9,459 bases of DNA. It comes from an uncultured Clostridia bacterium. GTDB lineage: Bacteria; Bacillota; Clostridia; Oscillospirales; CAG-272. Of the stretch, positions 1 through 6,363 are shown in pieces (position 1 is the first letter of the stretch; each line of letters starts with the position of its first letter). The position numbers and the translations under genes were made by a program. The stretch covers positions 1 through 9,459 of the forward strand of contig CAJGEA010000066.1 of NCBI GenBank assembly GCA_904502015.1, in the 5' to 3' direction. Under the pieces are notes generated by a model, which made no database searches, was not told where the DNA came from, and saw nothing but the letters and a program-made list of their open reading frames with translations.

Positions 1-422
1 TACAGCATCTCGTCGGCGCAAGAGAAATCATAGTCGCGCAGAGCGGCCAGGTGAAGCTCGCGGATCGCCACGATGCCCTTATACATATCGGGCTTGGCGT
101 CGGGATCGGGCTGATGGAGCATGCCCTTGTAGCCCTGACCCGTGGTTCTCGGCTTGTTGGTGTAGATGCGGGGGATGATGATGATCTTATCCGACACCTG
201 CTCCTCGATTCTGCGGAGTCTCGAAATATATTCCAGCACGGGCTCGCTGTGGTCAGCCGAGCAGGGGCCGATGACCAGGATGAACTTATCCGAGCTGCCG
301 TCGAACACGGCGCGGATGGCCGCGTCGCGCGCCGCCTTGACCGTGGTCATGCGTTCGGTCAAAGGGTATTCCTTCTTTACATCCTGGGGAATGGGGAGCT
401 TTCTGTGGAAATTCATTGCCAT
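1..422 (-). CDS. aroF: 3-deoxy-7-phosphoheptulonate (DAHP) synthase, class I, 5' part only
   Basis: The enzyme condenses phosphoenolpyruvate with erythrose 4-phosphate in the cytoplasm, the first committed step of the shikimate pathway. About 140 residues are visible, against roughly 350 for the family; the 3' end lies off the window. Residues 50-57 read VIGPCSAD, where Cys54 matches the metal-binding Cys of E. coli AroG. Residues 84-94 read PRIYTNKPRTT, with Arg85, Lys90 and Arg92 at the PEP-binding positions, followed by GYKGMLHQPDP. The start at 422 is chosen because GAGG lies 9 nt upstream; a second ATG at 416 would be 15 nt away. A leader peptide and terminator precede the gene, so it is probably controlled by attenuation. 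The family assignment is firm. The symbol aroF rather than aroG is convention, and which amino acid inhibits the enzyme cannot be seen. Confidence 0.95.
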   Translation of the reverse strand, partial: MAMNFHRKLPIPQDVKKEYPLTERMTTVKAARDAAIRAVFDGSSDKFILVIGPCSADHSEPVLEYISRLRRIEEQVSDKIIIIPRIYTNKPRTTGQGYKGMLHQPDPDAKPDMYKGIVAIRELHLAALRDYDFSCADEML

Positions 423-470
423 GATTCTGTACCTCGTTCTTGTGTTAGCCGGTTTGGGGATTCAAATTAC

Positions 471-520
471 AAAATAAAAAATCCGCACCTCGATATGCTC
501 AAAAGCACGACGAATGCGGA
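471..520 (-). terminator. Attenuator (intrinsic terminator) before the DAHP synthase gene
   Basis: On the minus strand TCCGCATTCG pairs with CGAGGTGCGGA to give about ten pairs. A small internal loop and a short inner stem around TTTTGA follow, and then a run of six T's (476-481) in a T-rich tract. The hairpin sits between the leader peptide stop (550) and the structural gene start (422), which is where an attenuator belongs. Confidence 0.85.
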
Positions 521-531
521 CTGTCCGTATT
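513..531 (-). promoter_or_regulatory. Candidate antiterminator hairpin
   Basis: The minus strand reads AATACGGACAGTCCGCATT. It can fold with seven pairs, one A-C mismatch and a CAG loop. Its 3' arm (TCCGCATT) is the 5' arm of the attenuator, so the two folds exclude each other. A separate small hairpin (CCGAAA/TTTCGG, 538-560) overlaps the leader stop codon. How ribosome position would favour one fold over the other is not evident, so this is a proposal only. Confidence 0.45.
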
Positions 532-549
532 TTGTTGCCGAAAATCGGG

Positions 550-627
550 TTACGTTTCGGAATTCACAAAAGTCGGGCAGCCCTTAGCAAAGTAATAAAA
601 GTAGTAAAAATACTTGCTTGCAAACAT
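550..627 (-). CDS. Phe/Tyr-rich leader peptide of the DAHP synthase attenuator
   Basis: This is a 25-codon open frame with a strong Shine-Dalgarno (AAGGAGGAG) just upstream of its ATG. Residues 6-13 read YFYYFYYF, eight consecutive aromatic codons (five Tyr, three Phe), and Phe also occurs at positions 2 and 20. It ends in TAA about 30 nt before the attenuator hairpin. By analogy with the pheA and trp leaders, a ribosome slowed at these codons when charged tRNA-Tyr or tRNA-Phe is scarce would change folding of the downstream RNA and allow read-through into the aromatic-pathway gene. The peptide itself probably has no function. Its length, composition, promoter and terminator all agree. The direction of control is inferred from known systems. 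Confidence 0.9.
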   Translation of the reverse strand: MFASKYFYYFYYFAKGCPTFVNSET

Positions 628-659
628 GGCTACTCCTCCTTCGTGAATGATTTGCGTAT

Positions 660-688
660 ATTATACACCTGACAGGACACCTTGTCAA
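660..688 (-). promoter_or_regulatory. Promoter of the leader peptide-DAHP synthase unit
   Basis: On the minus strand there is a perfect TTGACA (683-688) and a perfect TATAAT (660-665) separated by 17 nt. Transcription should start near 653, about 25 nt before the leader ATG. Upstream lie two copies of TTTTTTGAAAAA (692-703 and 712-723), exactly 20 nt apart, which resemble phased A-tracts or an UP element. The -35 box lies inside the palindrome CCTTGTCAAGG (680-690), and a second palindrome, CCTGACAGG, is at 668-676. Confidence 0.9.
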
Positions 689-799
689 GGTTTTTTTGAA
701 AAAAATTCATGTTTTTTGAAAAATATGATTTGGGGAGGGGACGGGGGCGCCACTCGCACGCACGGTGAACCTGACACTTCCCTATCTTTCACATGAAGA

Positions 800-834
800 C
801 AAGCTTTAGCGGTGCGCAGCACCGCTAAAGCTTG
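800..834 (-). terminator. Long perfect hairpin after the oxidoreductase gene; probable terminator or palindromic repeat
   Basis: CAAGCTTTAGCGGTGC (800-815) pairs perfectly with 819-834 across a GCA triloop, a 16-bp stem. It lies about 60 nt past the oxidoreductase stop. The following minus-strand bases (TCTTCATGTG) are only moderately T-rich, so it is not a textbook terminator. The region 690-894 holds no gene; its other features are a G-rich run at 731-747 and a self-complementary CACCGCGGTG at 861-870. Confidence 0.5.
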
Positions 835-894
835 CCCTGATGAAAACCTGACGGTAGCGTCACCGCGGTGAAAAATGGACTGATACCGGGCGAT

Positions 895-2190
895 TTACTG
901 TTTGCTGCCCTGTGTCAGCGCCGCCTGACGGTAAGTTCCCTCGGTCTTAGCGCATTCCTCGGCCCAAAGCTGAGCCATATATTCGTAGACAGCCATGGGG
1001 ATGTCGGGGGTTCCCGCGGACATGGTGGGCAAGAGCATATCCCCCGCAACCTTGGGATCGGTACAGGCGGTGTCATTACGCCAAGCGTCGCGCTCCTCCT
1101 TGTTGCGGAGGTTGGGGATCTGCACGCTCACGCCGCCCGCCAGAATGGAGCGATAGGCGAACATACCGGGCAGGAACATATCCAGCGCCTCGTACACGTC
1201 GATGGTGTCGGCATTCTCGTCTCCCAGAATCTTGTTGATGAAGAAATACATGGAGTAGAAATCGGAGCCGCCGTGGCCGAAGCCCTCGGCCTGCTCCCGC
1301 ATGCCCTGATCGGGGTTGTAGGAGCGCAGAGAGCCCGTCTCGTAGCCGCCGTCGTATTCGTCCTTGTTCACGTAGATCTTAAAGATATGTCCGTCCATGG
1401 CGTCCTCACGTCCGCACTCCATACGACCCTTGGAGCCGTACATGGAATACCAGATGGAGTTCTTATACAGATTGCCGTGTATCGACTTCACGATGCCGCC
1501 GTTCTCCAGAGTCACCATCTCGATACCGAACTGACCGCACTTACGGCCGCATCGGAGTCCGCGCGCGTTTTTCGTGCCCTCAAAGCCCACGACCGAGACG
1601 GGGCGCAGACCCGTTGCATGGATGATCGGGCCCAGGGAGTGGGTGCAGTAGAACGTAGCGTAGCCGCCGTTGCGCCAGTGATCGGGCTCTCCATAGGTGA
1701 TGGAGGGCCAGATGGACTCGCAGTTGTGGATATATTCGCCCTCGCCGTACTCAAACTCGCCGATCTCACCGCTCGCGTAGAGCTTCTTCATCTCGTAGGA
1801 GGCAGGCATATAGCAGTAGTTCTCGCCGTAGGCATAGACAAGACCGCTCTCCTCGACGGCCTCCACCAGCTCGACGGCCTCCTTCATAGTCTGAACGGGA
1901 AGCACCTCGGAGAACACGTGGAGTCCCTTTTTGAGGCAACGAATAGCAAAGGGTGCGTGCTCGTTGGCGTAGTTGGCCAGCACCACCGCGTCCATGTCGT
2001 GCTCGATGAACTTGTCAAAATGATCGTAGAAGGTAATGTTCAAGCCTGCGGCGGCCTCGCGCTGGGCATCCAGGGCCTCGGGGCTTTTGTCGCAGATGGC
2101 CACCACCTCGGCGTGGTCGGCTCGCTTGCAGTAGTTGATCATGCTGGTGCCGCGGTAAGCACCCAGCACACCGATGCGGACTTTTTTCAT
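895..2190 (-). CDS. Gfo/Idh/MocA-family NAD(P)-dependent oxidoreductase
   Basis: This 431-residue protein has no signal peptide, so it is likely cytoplasmic. The N-terminus is a Rossmann fold: a beta strand with the glycine-rich turn GVLGAYRG (residues 7-14), then AICDKSPEAL near 31-40, then DAVVLANYANEHAPFA. The motif usually written EKP in this superfamily reads EVLP (95-98), so the usual Lys is absent. A substrate-side His motif, THSLGPIIH, lies at 183-191, and a GHGGSD motif follows near residue 310. Members oxidise or reduce sugars and inositols, and some relatives with GHGG motifs (GH109-like) use NAD to cut glycosides; which applies here is unknown. The start at 2190 is supported by AAAGGA 9 nt upstream; an upstream in-frame ATG lacks such support. 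The gene is divergent from the AraC regulator and probably controlled by it. Confidence 0.88.
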   Translation of the reverse strand: MKKVRIGVLGAYRGTSMINYCKRADHAEVVAICDKSPEALDAQREAAAGLNITFYDHFDKFIEHDMDAVVLANYANEHAPFAIRCLKKGLHVFSEVLPVQTMKEAVELVEAVEESGLVYAYGENYCYMPASYEMKKLYASGEIGEFEYGEGEYIHNCESIWPSITYGEPDHWRNGGYATFYCTHSLGPIIHATGLRPVSVVGFEGTKNARGLRCGRKCGQFGIEMVTLENGGIVKSIHGNLYKNSIWYSMYGSKGRMECGREDAMDGHIFKIYVNKDEYDGGYETGSLRSYNPDQGMREQAEGFGHGGSDFYSMYFFINKILGDENADTIDVYEALDMFLPGMFAYRSILAGGVSVQIPNLRNKEERDAWRNDTACTDPKVAGDMLLPTMSAGTPDIPMAVYEYMAQLWAEECAKTEGTYRQAALTQGSKQ

Positions 2191-2232
2191 AGGATGGATT
2201 CCTTTCTGTGGATGAGAGTATTGGAAACCCTT

Positions 2233-2257
2233 GCACGGAAGATACATAGCTCCGTGC
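2233..2257 (-). promoter_or_regulatory. Hairpin at the 5' end of the oxidoreductase mRNA
   Basis: GCACGGA (2233-2239) pairs with TCCGTGC (2251-2257), a 7-bp perfect stem with an 11-nt loop. It lies just downstream of the predicted transcription start near 2261, so it would cap the 5' end of the mRNA. It could stabilise the transcript or be a DNA operator. Confidence 0.4.
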
Positions 2258-2267
2258 TTGTGGCTTC

Positions 2268-2297
2268 ATTATAACACAGTTGCGATATGCAAAACAA
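2268..2297 (-). promoter_or_regulatory. Oxidoreductase promoter with a weak -35
   Basis: The minus strand carries a perfect TATAAT (2268-2273), but the best -35 candidate is only TTGTTT (2292-2297) at an 18-nt spacer. A poor -35 flanked upstream by an inverted repeat suggests activator dependence. The start should be near 2261. Confidence 0.6.
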
Positions 2298-2300
2298 TGA

Positions 2301-2326
2301 TAAATTCCACGAGTCTGTGGAATTTA
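2301..2326. promoter_or_regulatory. Perfect inverted repeat, likely operator
   Basis: TAAATTCCAC (2301-2310), a 6-nt spacer (GAGTCT) and GTGGAATTTA (2317-2326) form a perfect 10-bp inverted repeat. It sits between the weak -35 of the oxidoreductase and the -35 of the AraC gene. The half-site GTGGAATTT recurs in the GH43 promoter at 8005-8013. The neighbouring AraC protein is the obvious candidate ligand, though AraC-family sites are more often direct repeats. Confidence 0.6.
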
Positions 2327-2338
2327 GTTAGATGCGGG

Positions 2339-2367
2339 TTGACATCTATTCGGGAGTATGCTATAAT
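2339..2367 (+). promoter_or_regulatory. Promoter of the AraC-family regulator gene
   Basis: TTGACA (2339-2344) and TATAAT (2362-2367) are both perfect, with a 17-nt spacer. The start is expected near 2374, giving a 5' leader of only about 25 nt. The inverted repeat at 2301-2326 ends 12 nt upstream of the -35. Confidence 0.88.
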
Positions 2368-2398
2368 GATGTCAGAAAATTACAAGGAGGCTGCTTCT

Positions 2399-3244
2399 AT
2401 GGCACAGCAGAACGTATGCCGCTACGTGCCTCGGGAAATGAGTGAGCACAGCATCCATACGGTCAATTTCGTTTTGGAAACCGAGCGTCAAGTCTATACC
2501 GGTTTGCGGCTGAAGGCTCTCTATACCATGTATCTGGTAATTGAAGGACAAGGCAAATTACATACGCAGGGTGAGGTTCGGGAGCTACGTGCGGGTGACC
2601 TCTTTTTCTCGTTCCCGGCAGAGCCCTTTGCCATTGAATCGGTGGACTCCTTTCAGTACATGTATATCAGCTTTCTCGGCGCCCGCGGCAATCAACTGAT
2701 GGAAAAGCTGGAGGTATCCCCGCGCTCCTTCCTTTTTTCCTCTTGTCAGGAGGTCATCCCCGTCTGGCTGCAGGGCATCCAAAGCCCTTCGGATCTTTCG
2801 GATATCGCCAGCGAGGCGGTTCTGCTCCACACCTTTGCCTATTTGGGCAGACGGCTGACGAAATTCTCCACGCGGGATCGCCAAGGTGTGAATCTGGTCT
2901 CGGCCATACAAAAGTATGTGGACGAGCATTTCTCTGAGACGGAATTCACTTTGGATAAGCTGGGGAAAGAACTAAAGTACAACAAGAAATATCTGTCCAC
3001 GGTCTTTAAAAAACACGTGGGCGTGGGCATCGTGGAGTACCTTCACTCGGTACGCATCCAGCACGCGTGTACCATGCTGCACCAAGGCTTTTCCAGTGTC
3101 AGCGACGTGGCCTTCCGATGCGGATATTCGGATGCCCAATATTTTTCCAAGGTTTTCAAAAGCAAAATGGGCGTATCCCCTCGCGCCTACATGGAAAACG
3201 TCCGAGCCGAAGCGCATATCGAGGGTATGCCGATCGACTCCTGA
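2399..3244 (+). CDS. AraC-family transcriptional regulator
   Basis: This is a 281-residue cytoplasmic DNA-binding protein. Residues about 35-100 form the cupin-like sensor domain typical of sugar-responsive members, with YLVIEGQGKLHTQGEVRELR followed by AGDLFFSFPAEPF. Residues about 165-270 are the C-terminal tandem helix-turn-helix domain: the first unit is FTLDKLGKEL through YLSTVFKKHVG (183-208), and the second is SVSDVAFRCGYSDAQYFSKV (233-252), followed by FKSKMGVSPRAYM. The start at 2399 is fixed by a perfect AAGGAGG 8 nt upstream and a consensus promoter just before it; a longer frame exists but would begin upstream of that promoter. The length fits the family. It is divergent from the oxidoreductase and convergent with the lipoprotein operon, so it likely controls one or both in response to a sugar. 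The ligand is unknown. Confidence 0.93.
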   Translation: MAQQNVCRYVPREMSEHSIHTVNFVLETERQVYTGLRLKALYTMYLVIEGQGKLHTQGEVRELRAGDLFFSFPAEPFAIESVDSFQYMYISFLGARGNQLMEKLEVSPRSFLFSSCQEVIPVWLQGIQSPSDLSDIASEAVLLHTFAYLGRRLTKFSTRDRQGVNLVSAIQKYVDEHFSETEFTLDKLGKELKYNKKYLSTVFKKHVGVGIVEYLHSVRIQHACTMLHQGFSSVSDVAFRCGYSDAQYFSKVFKSKMGVSPRAYMENVRAEAHIEGMPIDS

Positions 3245-3260
3245 ACGTGATAGCAAGTAT

Positions 3261-3290
3261 CCGAGTCCCCGAGCGGGGACTCGGATTTTT
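3261..3290 (+). terminator. Intrinsic terminator of the AraC-family gene
   Basis: CCGAGTCCCC (3261-3270) and GGGGACTCGG (3275-3284) form a perfect 10-bp stem with a GAGC loop, followed by ATTTTT. It starts 17 nt after the regulator stop. The opposite strand lacks a T-tract after the stem, so it is a poorer terminator for the convergent lipoprotein operon ending at 3307. Confidence 0.9.
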
Positions 3291-3306
3291 GATTGCCCTG
3301 AAGCGG

Positions 3307-6300
3307 TTACATAAGGGCTCGGTACAAGGTTGTCAGAACGTCCTTGCTCTCGATGGCCGTGGAGGCTATCACCAGAAGGCCGTCTTCGGAAATCGTTACT
3401 GCCTTGCCTGCGGCCGCGATGGCCTCGGCCGGCATTACGTACGTAATGCCATAGTGGTCGTAAGTCTCAAGACCCTCGCAGGAAACGCCGATGACCTCCT
3501 CAACGAAGGTCTTGGGGAGATAGTACCGATCCCCGCGCCCCATGAGTACGGCCTTGGTGCTGGAGTCGTCCAGCCGTACCTGCTTGCCGTTGGCGAATGC
3601 GTAGTAGGAGCCCGCCTTGAGCACGATCATATCCTCGGTCAGGCATTCGGGGAGCTTGACCTCGGTTTGCACCGTGGTGTAGCGGTAGTTGAAGCGATCG
3701 TTGGGCGCGGCGTCGCCCTGATCGAGGAACTGCATGACGTTGCCGTCAACCACCGAATTGTCCGCCCACTTGAAATCAAAGGTCTCTCCCAGATTCATGA
3801 CCGAGCGGCCTACCTTGATCTGAAGCACGTTGCCGCGAAGATCGTATTCGGCTTCGCCAACGGTCTCCATGTCCCACGTGTCACGACCCACGAAGCGCTC
3901 TACCGAGAGCTTTCCGTTATTTTGGGAGCGGTTGAGGATAAAGTCGTAGCCGTACCAGCCCGTCTCGCCGTTGCAATCGGCATCGATAAACAGATTCATC
4001 CAGTTTGTTCCCTCGGGGGACGTGATGTTCTCGGCGCATTCGGCGTAGAAGTAGAGGTTTTCTGCATCGGAGGAGACCTTGCAGGTTACGAAATCGTTTC
4101 GGCCCGAGGTGTTGGTGTAGCGGAAGTTGCCCACGTAGGAGTAGTGATCGCGATCCACCGTGTCACCCTCGTAGTCGCGGTACTCGGGCCCTACGATGTG
4201 CCACTGTCCCACGTCGCCCTTGATGTCGATGGCCCATTGCCCGAAGGCGGCCTCTTGTGCGCGCGAGCCCTTATACAGGCGGATATTTTGAACCATCTGG
4301 TAGAAATAGTTGTCGTTGTAGCCGCCCGTCATGGGCTCGATATCGCGGGAATACTCGGTGTTGAAGGAGTCAACGTAGTACCACCGGTATTGGGGATTGT
4401 TCTGATCCACCTTATATTCGTTGCAGATCGTTTGTCCCTGCGCGGGGTTATCCACCGAGCCGCCCCAGCGGCCGGCCCACCATTCATTCCAGCCTGTGAT
4501 CATGATCAGCGGCGGATCGATCTCCCGCGCGTAATCAAACTGCTCCTGAAAGGCCAGTCCCAGACCCGAGGTGGTGTTCATGAGGGCGAATCCAAAGTCC
4601 CAGTCGCCCTCGTAAGCAGGGATTCCGTTGGCATAGGTGTAGCTGCGGCCACCGTTGGTGCCGTTACTGCCGTTTGCCCAGAAGCCGCTCATGACGATCA
4701 TTTGCTCCACCTTGCCCGTGGAAGAAAGACCGGGCTTTTGCGGGTACATGTCCGCCCATGCCCAGCGACCTTTTCCGTTGCGGGAGGTGTACCACGAATC
4801 ATCGGTAAAGGCCCAACTCTGGCGAGCGGTAAAGAAATCCGTGATCTCGGAGGGAAGGGTCTTGTAAAGGGAATCGGGATAGAAGATCAGGGGCTTACCC
4901 TTAAAGTAGAACCACATATCGGAATACTTACCGACGGAATAGTAGTTGTTCCAGAGGAAGTTGAGGGAGGCAGAGGCGAGGGAATCGGTGTTTCCGCAAT
5001 GGAAACAAATCTGGGGCACCTGATAGCCCTCGGCGCGCATCTGGCTCCATACGCGAAGAAGCGTCTCCAGATTCTGATCGTATATGATACCGTTGGTCGC
5101 ATCCACAAAGATGAAATCCACGCCCGCTTCGGCCAGCATATAGCCGTGCTTACGGATGACCCATTCGTCGTTGGAGTTGTAGTAGCCGAAATACGGCTCT
5201 GCCCAGTAGTGAGCAAATCCCATAGGGCCTTGAGGGATTAAGTCCCAGACAGCGTTGACGCCTCCGTTCAGATACGCGGCGGTATGGTCAAAGAGCGGGT
5301 TTTGCCCTTGCTCGGAGGCGTTGTGCCACATGAAGTAGAAGATGCCCACCTTTTTGTCGGTGGCGGTAATGGTATTGGTTCCCGTAGGCGTGACGCGGCC
5401 AACGTCGTCGGTTGCCACCCACGTATCCGAGAATACGTCGCGGGAATTCAACATGTCCACGGGCGTGGAGGTCATATATGTGGTAGAACCCGAGACCTTG
5501 ATATCGGTGATTTTCGTTGTGTTTTTCATATGATGTGTCCAAATGCGAGTGTAGCCCGTTTTGTTGACGGGGGCCGACAGCGCCTCCGTGATGTCGGGTG
5601 TCTCGCTTCCTTCCAGATAAAATTCAAGCTTTGTGTCCGTGATTTTGAGCGTGGCGAGCGGCGTTTTGGTGCCGTCCTTGTCGTAGAACAGGGAAATGAT
5701 ATTGGTGCTCGGATCGTCCTCTACGTATATCAGCACCCCTTGAGAGAAGTCCACGGGAGAGGTGACCATGGTGCAATTCGGCCACGTGCCCGTGCGCATA
5801 CCGATCTTCCGATCCTTCATAAGGACCCACACGCGAGCGGACTCGTGGTTGGGGGCGGCGCCCGTGTTGCCCAGGCGGAGACCGAAATAGGCGGCGTTGT
5901 AGTTGGCATCGGGATCGGATGCCGTGAGTCGGAACTGATACTTGGCAACGGCGTTCTCATTGAATTTCAGGCCAATGCTCAGGGATGCGACGGTCTTGGG
6001 CGAAAGGGATACCGCATTGCCCTTGGCGCTGCCTTCTCCAATGGTGAAAATATCTCCCGACTCCTTGGTCGAAATGAATTCATACTCCTCCGTGACCGTT
6101 TTCTCGATGAGTGACGTGTCCTGCATATCGAAGGTCAGCTCACTGGTGGAGAAGAAGGGGCCCGTCTGGGGCTTGGTTGGATCAGTACCGGGAGCAAGCG
6201 TGACACTCTCGGCGGGCGTGCTCTCACTGTCAGTCGGTGCTTCAGTGTCTTGCGGTGTGGCGGACGTGCAGGCAAAGCTGCCCAAAAGCATGGTGGCCGT

Positions 6301-6339
6301 CATCAGATACAGAACGGCTTTTTTCAGAAATTTTCGCAT
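3307..6339 (-). CDS. Large surface lipoprotein with GH99/GH71-like barrel, CBM9-like module and copper-amine-oxidase-N-like tail
   Basis: This 1010-residue protein has a lysine-rich, hydrophobic signal peptide and a probable lipidation Cys at residue 24 (GSFAC, not a perfect lipobox). A Ser/Thr/Pro/Glu linker runs to about 60, then a beta-rich domain to about 290. Residues about 330-690 look like a TIM barrel of the GH99/GH71 type: VGIFYFMWHNA, AGVDFIFVDATNG, and ITGWNEWWAG (614-623), which resembles the GH99 NEWHEG motif but has Ala622 at the second acid. Residues about 700-890 resemble a CBM9-like sugar-binding fold (NLYFYAECAENI, NLFIDADCNGETGW). Residues about 900-995 resemble a copper amine oxidase N-like domain. 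The start at 6339 is preferred because GGAGG lies 7 nt upstream; the ATG at 6345 would be only 1 nt from it. It is second in an operon, 24 nt after the NlpC/P60-like gene. Glycan degradation is inferred; binding without catalysis is possible. Confidence 0.8.
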   Translation of the reverse strand: MRKFLKKAVLYLMTATMLLGSFACTSATPQDTEAPTDSESTPAESVTLAPGTDPTKPQTGPFFSTSELTFDMQDTSLIEKTVTEEYEFISTKESGDIFTIGEGSAKGNAVSLSPKTVASLSIGLKFNENAVAKYQFRLTASDPDANYNAAYFGLRLGNTGAAPNHESARVWVLMKDRKIGMRTGTWPNCTMVTSPVDFSQGVLIYVEDDPSTNIISLFYDKDGTKTPLATLKITDTKLEFYLEGSETPDITEALSAPVNKTGYTRIWTHHMKNTTKITDIKVSGSTTYMTSTPVDMLNSRDVFSDTWVATDDVGRVTPTGTNTITATDKKVGIFYFMWHNASEQGQNPLFDHTAAYLNGGVNAVWDLIPQGPMGFAHYWAEPYFGYYNSNDEWVIRKHGYMLAEAGVDFIFVDATNGIIYDQNLETLLRVWSQMRAEGYQVPQICFHCGNTDSLASASLNFLWNNYYSVGKYSDMWFYFKGKPLIFYPDSLYKTLPSEITDFFTARQSWAFTDDSWYTSRNGKGRWAWADMYPQKPGLSSTGKVEQMIVMSGFWANGSNGTNGGRSYTYANGIPAYEGDWDFGFALMNTTSGLGLAFQEQFDYAREIDPPLIMITGWNEWWAGRWGGSVDNPAQGQTICNEYKVDQNNPQYRWYYVDSFNTEYSRDIEPMTGGYNDNYFYQMVQNIRLYKGSRAQEAAFGQWAIDIKGDVGQWHIVGPEYRDYEGDTVDRDHYSYVGNFRYTNTSGRNDFVTCKVSSDAENLYFYAECAENITSPEGTNWMNLFIDADCNGETGWYGYDFILNRSQNNGKLSVERFVGRDTWDMETVGEAEYDLRGNVLQIKVGRSVMNLGETFDFKWADNSVVDGNVMQFLDQGDAAPNDRFNYRYTTVQTEVKLPECLTEDMIVLKAGSYYAFANGKQVRLDDSSTKAVLMGRGDRYYLPKTFVEEVIGVSCEGLETYDHYGITYVMPAEAIAAAGKAVTISEDGLLVIASTAIESKDVLTTLYRALM

Positions 6340-6363
6340 GGTCATTCCTCCCCATGTCGGAAA

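Noticed and set aside
51..587. A 178-codon plus-strand frame opposite the DAHP synthase start
   Set aside because: It crosses the terminator and leader peptide and is antisense to a well-conserved enzyme.
423..660. A T-box riboswitch upstream of the DAHP synthase
   Set aside because: I see no T-box consensus or specifier-loop architecture; the translated aromatic leader and simple terminator explain the region.
868..2274. A 468-codon plus-strand frame opposite the oxidoreductase
   Set aside because: The minus strand encodes a recognisable Rossmann-fold enzyme with its own promoter and Shine-Dalgarno; the plus frame is low-complexity, rich in Val/His/Leu, and lacks a start signal.
3067..5241. 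A 724-codon open frame on the plus strand opposite the large lipoprotein gene
   Set aside because: It has no ribosome binding site, overlaps the AraC gene and terminator, and its composition is that of an antisense shadow of a GC-biased gene with clear domains on the minus strand.
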